Shown: piece by piece, positions 7,328 through 15,800 of the stretch | How positions within the stretch are numbered: position 1 is the stretch's first letter | How the letters are laid out: each line of letters begins with the position of its first letter | NCBI GenBank assembly: GCA_031278455.1 | Contig: JAITKJ010000021.1 | Coordinates: 1-54,328 of the forward strand | DNA length: 54,328 nucleotides | DNA from: Puniceicoccales bacterium | Lineage (GTDB): Bacteria; Verrucomicrobiota; Verrucomicrobiia; Opitutales; JAIRLM01 | Reading direction: 5' to 3' | Notes under the pieces: generated by a model | What the model was told of the DNA's origin: nothing | The model's database searches: none | The model's input: only the letters and a program-made list of their open reading frames with translations | Program-made: the position numbers and the translations under genes

Positions 7328-8706
7328 TGAAGCGCCTCCAGTCGCAGGGCAAGTTGCGTGCCGTTACGGCTAAACTTTAGCCCGCTGACGTCAATGGCAT
7401 CAATGCGCCAGCCGCTCGCAAGAAAAGACCCCTCAAAATATTTTTTCCCATCCCGAGTTGTCACCCAACTCATCCCCGAGGAGCCTACTGTAATAGCCTG
7501 AATCGGTTGCGCGAAAAGGCTATTCCCAGCTGGATCCGATTGCGCAGATTGCGACTGCACGTCAAAAGTGACAGGAATGACATTACCAAAGGTTTGAATG
7601 ATATCTTCGGCTGCCATCCTCCATTTTTCTGCCAACAACGCGCTCACAGCGCCGCGAAATACCACACGACCAGATTCCGGGAAAACCGAAATGTGTTCGC
7701 GGAGCCCGTATTCATCCAGCGTAGTATTGGCAAGCGTATGCACGCTCTCCGGCGTCATAATGTCGGAATTAATCTTTTTGACTCCAGGAATATCCTGATT
7801 GAGTCGCCCACGAATACGTTGCCAGCGATCCGTATTGTGTACGTACCCGGAAATGGAGTATACCCCTGGGGCAACTGGGATAACACGAACAGTGCCATCA
7901 ATGTCTCGGATGGAATCCTCAATGGCCTTAATGATCCGCTCTTCGCTACGTACATTAAATTGGATGGCAGTCGTAATTTGCAAAAGTTCATTTTTTAAAG
8001 TGCGCAACTGGTCATTTGTCGGAACGTATCCGTCGACGATAATCCGACCAGCCTCAACGCGGACATCAACGCTTGATCGATAATCCAAATTGGCGATCTC
8101 CGCACGGATAATTTTTTCGTTTACCACTAAATTTGGCCGATTCCTGTCCGGCAAAAACATCAATACCACGAGCCCGCCAACAAGCACCCCGATGCCAGAA
8201 AACACGATTCTACGTCGCTTTTTCCGTTCTTTTTCGCTCTTGGTGCCCGGTGCCGACGGATGTTTCCCCGCCGCCACACCCACAGGATTATCTGCGATAT
8301 CCACTGGCATTTCCAAGGGCTTCTCCAATGGTGGCGCATCGGCTATCGAAATCACCGGCCATTCCGCGTCAGTTGCTCCAGCAACAATTTGCGTCGTCCC
8401 AATTGTAATAAAGCGAAAAGCTGGCACACTAACGGACTCCTTCGGTACAAGTTTCCCGTCAAGAAATACCTGCCCATCAAGTGGTGTCAGGCGTATACCT
8501 CCTCCTTCGTATTGGAAAGATGCATGTTTTGGCGCAGCCAACGCATCCGCCAACACCAAATCACAGGAATTGTCACTTCCAATGACCACAACCTTATCAT
8601 GCTCATCCAATTCCACTTCCGCTCCAGCGTGTGGGCCAGAGAGAAGCCGCAGTAGAAAAGCTTGCGGCGCTTTACTGTCTCCTTCGACTGCCGTATCATC
8701 CATCAT
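7324..8706 (-). CDS. sctD: Type III secretion inner-membrane ring protein SctD with FHA domain
   Basis: About 460 aa from the ATG at 8706; an ATG at 8742 is possible but sits within a palindromic -35 region. Residues about 14-110 form an FHA-like domain (VVVIGSDNSCDLVLAD, HASFQYEGGGIRL, VFLDGKLV). After a charged KKRRR stretch comes one membrane helix (IVFSGIGVLVGGLVVLMFL, around 170-190), then periplasmic ring-building modules including VDVRVEAGRIIVDGYV and YSISGYVHNTDRWQRIRG, typical of SctD BON/RBM repeats. It scaffolds the inner membrane ring and contacts SctK on the cytoplasmic side. First gene of the base operon. Confidence 0.92.
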   Translation of the reverse strand: MMDDTAVEGDSKAPQAFLLRLLSGPHAGAEVELDEHDKVVVIGSDNSCDLVLADALAAPKHASFQYEGGGIRLTPLDGQVFLDGKLVPKESVSVPAFRFITIGTTQIVAGATDAEWPVISIADAPPLEKPLEMPVDIADNPVGVAAGKHPSAPGTKSEKERKKRRRIVFSGIGVLVGGLVVLMFLPDRNRPNLVVNEKIIRAEIANLDYRSSVDVRVEAGRIIVDGYVPTNDQLRTLKNELLQITTAIQFNVRSEERIIKAIEDSIRDIDGTVRVIPVAPGVYSISGYVHNTDRWQRIRGRLNQDIPGVKKINSDIMTPESVHTLANTTLDEYGLREHISVFPESGRVVFRGAVSALLAEKWRMAAEDIIQTFGNVIPVTFDVQSQSAQSDPAGNSLFAQPIQAITVGSSGMSWVTTRDGKKYFEGSFLASGWRIDAIDVSGLKFSRNGTQLALRLEALQ

Positions 8707-8755
8707 AAGTAGATCTCGTAGCGAAGTTATTGCCCGTTGCATACGTTGTCAACGT
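8707..8755 (-). promoter_or_regulatory. Putative sctD promoter with 13-bp palindrome
   Basis: On the minus strand TTGACA (8752-8747) is followed after 17 bases by TAACTT and then the sctD start region. The -35 hexamer is embedded in a perfect inverted repeat ACGTTG-T-CAACGT (8743-8755). This has the same 6-1-6 layout as the repeats at 1985-1997 and 46766-46778, though with a different sequence. It lies in the divergent sctD/trxB intergenic region. Confidence 0.45.
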
Positions 8756-8863
8756 GGATTCGCGAATGAACCACTTTCATGCGAAATCCAGTCGGAACGC
8801 AGCACTTTCTCTCTTTTTCCATTGGAAACCACCCGCTTTTATTTATTTCGGAGATTTATTGCC

Positions 8864-9850
8864 ATGCTCACAACAAAAATAATTGAGAAAAAAATGTTAA
8901 TTATCATCGGAAGTGGCTGCGCGGGCTTGACGGCAGCAATTTACGCCGCCCGCGCCGCACTATACCCGCTGGTCATTGATGGCAACCAACCCGGCGGTCA
9001 GCTAACAACAACGACCGACATTGAAAATTTTCCAGGGTTCCCCGATGGCATCGGCGGGTATGAGTTGGTCGACCGCATGCGGAAGCAGGCAGAGCGCTTT
9101 GGGGCCGCATTTGTCAGCGACCATATTCGTGCCATGCGAAACGAAGGCGAAGTTTTTTATCTGGATGGGACAAGAACGACCTATGAGTCCAAGGCTGTTA
9201 TTATCGCCACCGGAGCCTCCCCACGCCTGCTGGGTGCATCAGGAGAAGCTGAATATTTTGGCGGAAAGGGAGTGAGCACCTGCGCCACATGCGACGGGGC
9301 ATTTTATCGCGGGAAAGATGTTGCCGTCATTGGTGGAGGAGATTCCGCAGTTGAAGAGGCAATTTTTCTTACGCGTTTTTGCCAGAAGGTTTACCTCATT
9401 CATCGCAGAGATTCTCTGCGCGCATCGGCTTCAATGACGCGACGCATAGTGGAAAACCCAAAGGTTCAAATTATTTGGAATAGCGTTCTGGAAGAGGTTT
9501 TGGGGAATGGGCTACGCGTCACAGGACTGCGTATTTGCAACGTAAAAACGAATATTGAACAAATTTTATCCTGTTCTGGCGTATTTATTGCCGTAGGACA
9601 TAAGCCAAATTCAAGTTTTGCTATCGGGGTTATTCCGATTGATTCACATGGATATTTTATCCCGCGCGCTGACGACGCCAGTTGTAGCCCAATGGACGGA
9701 GTTTTTTTGGCTGGCGATTGCTCGAATTCGTTATACCAGCAGGCCATCATCGCCGCCGGAACTGGCGCAAGAGCCGCCATAGCAGCCGAACGATGGTTAG
9801 TTGGTGCGGCAGAAAAATGCGTGCCAATCCGCGAATATTTGCAAAATTGA
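8864..9850 (+). CDS. trxB: Thioredoxin reductase
   Basis: FAD- and NADPH-dependent cytoplasmic flavoenzyme that reduces thioredoxin. 328 aa. Motifs in order: GSGCAGLTAAIYAARA (FAD dinucleotide fold), PGGQLTTTTDIENFPGFP (typical TrxB), CATC redox pair in VSTCATCDGAFY, GGGDSAVEEA (NADPH site), and FLAGDCSNSLYQQAIIAAGTGA (C-terminal FAD motif). The second residue pair is Cys-Ala where most TrxB have Pro-Ala (GSGPAG). The start at 8864 has CGGAG about ten bases upstream; an inner ATG at the tenth or so codon would also give a complete enzyme. A long upstream extension of the same frame is antisense to sctD and spurious. Confidence 0.95.
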   Translation: MLTTKIIEKKMLIIIGSGCAGLTAAIYAARAALYPLVIDGNQPGGQLTTTTDIENFPGFPDGIGGYELVDRMRKQAERFGAAFVSDHIRAMRNEGEVFYLDGTRTTYESKAVIIATGASPRLLGASGEAEYFGGKGVSTCATCDGAFYRGKDVAVIGGGDSAVEEAIFLTRFCQKVYLIHRRDSLRASASMTRRIVENPKVQIIWNSVLEEVLGNGLRVTGLRICNVKTNIEQILSCSGVFIAVGHKPNSSFAIGVIPIDSHGYFIPRADDASCSPMDGVFLAGDCSNSLYQQAIIAAGTGARAAIAAERWLVGAAEKCVPIREYLQN

Positions 9851-9884
9851 CAAATGTGATATTTTACTACATGTTTTTACCCAT
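9847..9884 (+). promoter_or_regulatory. Putative promoter of the giant gene, TTGACA 32 bases before start
   Basis: TTGACA at 9847-9852 overlaps the trxB stop codon and lies 32 bases before the ATG at 9885. TACATG or CATGTT are the best -10 candidates. No Shine-Dalgarno sequence precedes any nearby start. The 32-base distance equals that at both glycosyltransferase-like genes (45441, 46754). Confidence 0.42.
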
Positions 9885-12800
9885 ATGACACTTTTGTGCA
9901 CAGGCCGCGTTCGTACCTGCATGGACGATTTATCCGCAATCATGAATGTTGGTACTACTTCATTGCTTGAACAGATATATCGGATTTATGCATATCGATC
10001 TACGATTACATACGCTGGTGCAGCCTACGCGCAATTATTTACCGTGTTGCGCAATTTGTCGGATCTGCGCGCAGGCGGGGGGGCAATCGAAGAAAAACGG
10101 GATGATATGATTGCGAATCTTCTACTTGCTGGGTGCGAACATTCACAGGAAGAACTGCAAAGAATGTCTCAAGCGCAATTGGAAGAAGTCTGCGATGGCG
10201 TGATACAACATACCGACGCTCTTTACCGCCGGTATGTCCGCGCCATATGCAACGTTGGTACGCACGTTGCTGAATCTCCGCAGCATACCTCGAGTATCGT
10301 CGGGATTTTTACGCTCGTCGTATGGGTGCTGATCGGCAAATTAGTGTGCTATTTTACGCTTTCTCACGTCCTTGACCAGTTTCTTCAAAGAACGCAAGGT
10401 GCCGGTGCGACTCTTTACCGCAACATGCCAGCGCCGAACGATCTAGGAGGCGATCTCGATCGCCTGACGAATTTCACTGGATGTCAAGTTGAGAATATAG
10501 TTGATGGCGAGGTAGAAGAACGGTCGCGCATTCTCGCTCAACAAGTAGAACAAGCAGCGCGGGCCATCGCAGCAGCTAAGAAGGACGATCCGGAAACTCC
10601 AGCATTAGTTCTGGCGCCACCGCTTAATGCGAATGTAGCCGACTGGCATAGGTTGTATGAATTACATTGTGAGCGCAGCATAAATAATATATGCATTAGC
10701 GCGGCTACGGCAAAAAATATTTTGCAGCACATCAAAAGCGTCTTCCCATATGATAGCGCCCCGGGGAGGCCTTCGGAAGACGAAAAAAAAGTTTGGCGCA
10801 ATGAAGTACTTGCCCATTTGCAAATATCTGGCGCAGCGAATAATAATAAAAGGTTGGATGGCTTTATTTTGATTTGTTGCGCCGCGGCGGCGGCGGCGCC
10901 TGAAGAGACGAATGAGATATATAGATTAACTAATTTTATAACCGAAGAATTTACATGGTTACGTTCCCGCACGGACTTGACCTGGGGCAATGTTAATTTG
11001 CGACGGCGTGATTTTCATCCAGTGCAGGCGAAGAAAGCGGGTAAAAACCTCCTAGCTTTTAATAAAAACACGTATAATAGTGGTGTAGGCCTGAATGGAG
11101 ACGATGTCGTACAGCAAGCAGTTGAGAAATATCCCAATTATCCGTTCATGCAGCATTATTATACTCCGACGGCATTTTTTAATAGTTTCTGTGACAATCT
11201 CGCCATATACGCGTCGGACAGCAGAGCGTTAAAACTTTTTGGCTGTAGATTGGCTGCTTTTGGGGACAAGGCGCATGCTGATCTTGTAAAACTTTTACAA
11301 CAACGGATAGATTTATGCAAAAAAGAGCAGAATCACAAAAACGTAATTCAGCTTTGTTCTGTTTTGGAACTTGTTTTGATCACCATTGATCCGGCCGCCC
11401 GTGAGATTGTAGTTGCAGAACTGCCCCAAAATTTAGATGAAATAATTGCCGCATTTGTACAAAATGAAAATGGGCAAATCGGCTTTCACGAACAACGCTT
11501 CGTTCTCTTATGGGGCCTGATTAAGAAGACTTATGGCCTTCAATTAACACAGCAAGAAGCAGAGGAGCTGGCTTTTATAAGCATTGATCCAACAAATGGC
11601 ATCTATCCAAGCGTGTTTGGCTTCAAACATGTTTGCGATGTAAGAGAAAAATTTGATGTCAACGCCCCTAAAATGTCCGCATATTATCAAGAGAGTGGGA
11701 CTGTCGCCCTGAAGGCATTCCAGGATCTTGATCCCGTCAAAAATCCATTTTCGTTTTTAACCGAAGCTCGCATCGCTGCACGCAAACTCGAACTTCCAAA
11801 CGGCTTTACTGTAAACTTTTCGAATGAAGTCATAACCGATGCTGATGGAGAGTTAGCCTGGAAACCAGGAAGTGATTTACGAGTTTTGCAAGAGACTATG
11901 ACGTGCAGAAAAAACATTTCTCATAAGGCTAAGAATGCAACTGATTTCACCTCGCACGGCGATGTCGTAGTCATCGACGGATGTGTACGCATCGACGCAC
12001 AAACCGGAAAGGCGCTAGATGAATATGGCGGAGAGTGCATTTTCGGGAGAATCCCAATTCCGAACGCGACAGCCTTTGACGGTGGGGACGAATTGCGTAT
12101 CAATTCAACTTTTGATTTTCGCAACAAACTGGGCTGCGTTAAAAATGGAAAAATAACTTCTGTACAGTGTCCCGGGGCGCGGCTTGTACGACTTAGTGCC
12201 GCTGAAGCAGAGAAGCTTACTAGGGCGACAGGCATTCCCACGTTTTATGACTGCAATGTGATGATTGGCGTTAATAAAAAAAATGAAATTGTCGAGGTTC
12301 AATATCTCGGAATGCCGATTTATGAGTATCAGGATGCGAATGGCGATATTCGGTTTGGAACACCTAGTCTTGTTCGAGATGACCTTACCGGCAAAATGGC
12401 GGTATTTATAGGTGGCAAAGCGACAGGTGGGTATTTTGTGCGCGTGGATCTTCTAAAAGAAATGCTGCCGGACAACGTCAAACTTAATGGAATTCCGGTA
12501 CTGCACGACACTGGAGAGATTGTTGTGCTGCCCCTTAATTACTTTAGCTGTGCCAAAGCAGACGACCCTCTGCATATACACTTTCGCATAAATAATGGCA
12601 GTATTAGTTTCGTCGCTCCTCTTGGAAATTACGGGTATCATTGTCCGCCACTACTTGAAACCGACCTTATCGACATGTGCGCGAACGGGATAAGTTGCGA
12701 AAATCGCGAAAAGGCCAAGCAACAGCTGAGGACGGTTATTTCTTATGCAAACCAACAAATAGATCCTAATGGTTATCTGCGGCGCACACATAGTCGCCAT

Positions 12801-15800
12801 CGCCCACCAGAAGGTGTGTTTTCCGACCTAAAGGCAATCATGGAGCGTTGCGCCGGGGCCGAAGGATCTGCTGACTATGAAATGTACGTTTTATGGTGTC
12901 AGGCCATTATGGGGATCCTTGCGTGCAATGGCAACATGCTCGCATGTGAAGATTTAGGTAATGCTGAAGAATGCAAAAGACTTGCTGAAGCGAAAGAGGG
13001 TTTATTTCGTAGTGTCGAAAAACAATTATGCAGAGTCTGTGCAACGGCACAAGCTGCGCAAAGTTGCGAGGAGGATGCGTTAACACTAGACTTCGCACGA
13101 GAAAATTGTCCGAAAGAAATAGATGTGGTGCTGTTTGCTCCAAAGGAACGGTCAGATTATTTCCGCCTCAAACCAAGGGACGTCCGACAGGAGCAGTTTG
13201 ATATGGGTTTGCGTATCAGATCAACGCGAGCACATTGCGGGAGGCGTTTGCCCGATGAAAGCGCTGGCGCTTTCCAAGCTATCGCTCTCGGAACGCATAC
13301 TGGCACTGATACATTTTGCGAAAATGTAACATTAGGCGATGGCACAAAATATGATTATGCCAAATTTGGAGCTGATATCTTAGATCTTCTGACACCAGGT
13401 CGTCACGACAGTCGCCAGCAAAATGAACAGCCACCTGCGGACGAATTTGATTCGCTTGGAGATGGAGAAACGGCGAAACAAATAACTGCCTGGCGCAGGC
13501 GCGGAAATGGTGAAGCTGCGAACCCTTTATTTGGGAGTTTTATGGAGGCAAATGGATACACGCTAACCGATGAAAACGTTAATGATACTCTTTCCGAGAA
13601 GGAGAAGCGTGAACGGGCCAAACGTTTTGATGACGCAGACAAACAAGCCAACACACGTCTTGAAAAAATACAACACTTTGTTGATGTCACAAAAAAAACT
13701 ATCAATGATTCAGTCAATAGACACCTATCCGATGGCGCAAAGCAGAAGTGTGTACTCGGCAAATATGCCCGCCCCACTGTGGAAGGACTTATTTTTTGTT
13801 TACTAGGCAAGTTTGATTACAGAAATAATCAGCCAAATCCGGACGCCTTTATCGAAAATTGCATGCAGCGATTTGGTTTACTGCTTTCCGTGGATGATGC
13901 GGTGCGACTGATGTTTGCGCTCAAAAACTATATGCTCGCGAAAACGATATGCGACAATCTCAGGAGACAAATTAATGCGCTCAAAAATCTTTTAGCCGTC
14001 ACAGCAAATGATTTCGCAGGTGAAGGTGGTGTCAGTGCGGGCCTCATGCGGGAAAGTTTCAACGCTTTGGTCGATGCAGGAAGCACCTTCCGAGCATACG
14101 ACGCAAATAATGAGCTTTTTTTCCTCGTTTTCGAATGTACTTCTGGATTACGCATGCGCCAAAACCAAGTAGATGTTTTACGCAAATTGTTCAAGTCAAT
14201 GCCGCGGAAGCCCGGCGTCAAAAAGGCGATAGCTTTTTTGTACGAAATGATGATGGGTGCAGGAAAAACATCTGTTATAAATGTCATTCTTGGCGAAATG
14301 CTCGCTGACGTCGGCATGGTTCCGCTTTTCGTGAATATCAGCCCATTACAGTCAACTATGACGCGAGATATGATCAGGTACGCGCAAAACCGATTTGAAA
14401 GATCTGTCATTGAGATGAGATTATCGCAAGGTAAACTTAACTCTCCAAATGGCGTTGTGGAGATTTTGGACGAGCTCAAGCGCGCGCAGAGAGATGGTTC
14501 GTTTGTTACCATGTCGAATACATCTTTGCGGCTCGTGCAAATCGCATTTCGACAAGCTATGAGTAAGCTCGCTGCGCCGCGCTCATCTAGAGAAACTAAT
14601 GAATTAATGCTTCTGATAGAAAAATTGAGTGAATTATTGGAATATATTGAGTCAAACTGTGCGGTGATTCACGATGAGGTGCATATGAATCTTGACCCAA
14701 TTTTTTCGCTCAATGTTCCGTTCGGAGAAAAAACATGTTTCTCAGATAGCGTACAGAAAATACTTATTAGCCTTTTTGAGAAGATAAATACTGACAACGA
14801 CCTTCAGATGAAAATTAAAAACAGAGAAGGATTTTCCGACGACGATCTGAGGCGTCTAGTCGAGAAAATGCTCCCGCCCGAAGAAGAAACATCCGGCGAT
14901 GAACGTGCCATATGGATAGGGTTCGTATTGTTTGATGACGAGCATCGGCGGCCGCAAGACGAGGAGGATATTCGCGGCCGCTGGAACGCTGAGCTGGAGA
15001 AATTGCGCAGAGAAAAACCATCTTTCCTCGAAGAGCTTGCTTTGTTACACGGGGTGCTTGGCGTGATCAAAATCGCGACCGCACGTGAGATAAATTTGGA
15101 ATATGGATTTCGTGTTAATAGTCATCTTCCCACAAACCCGGCTGGTGAAGGCGCAGGCGAGATTGTGTTGCAAAATCACCAAAAAGCAGATAGGATTGTC
15201 GCAGTTGTGCCATATGTCGCGGCAAATACGCCGTCAACGGGAGAATATGCCCATCCGCTTGAACGCTTGGTTTATGCCATGTTGGCGCACATGCAAACGC
15301 CTGTTCAGCCAACAGAGGATAAGCCAATTAACATTGAATTTTTCAATTTTGCTAAAAAAGCACTAGCCCATCCAAAATCCCCCGAAGGCGAGTATATGAA
15401 GGGACAGGTTAGTCCTGAAGAGTTTGATTCATGGATCACGAGTTACAATAATCAAGATACGCGAGAAAGTACTCTTGCCGCAGTTCGCGGTTTATGTATA
15501 AAACTTTTTTCTGACCCGGGAAAATGCGTCAAATTTACTTTTGCGTTGTGCAACGACGCCATCAGAGTATATTCTGACATGATTCAAGGTACCTCGCAGA
15601 CTCAAGCATACATGTCGCCCATAAACATTGGGTGTTCGGGAACTATATGGAATAAAGATTCATATGCAAATCCATTTCGAGTAGGTTTTCAGCAAATGGA
15701 TGCAACGGTCGGCGTACGGGTGTCCAATAAAGTTGTCAGGGATATACATAGCGGTAAATCCGAAATCCGGCCACTGAATTTAGATTCTGGTCCATTTAAC

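Noticed and set aside
8090..8863. Long extension of the trxB frame upstream (about 258 codons)
   Set aside because: It is antisense to sctD, low-complexity in Ser/Thr, and unlike any TrxB N-terminus.
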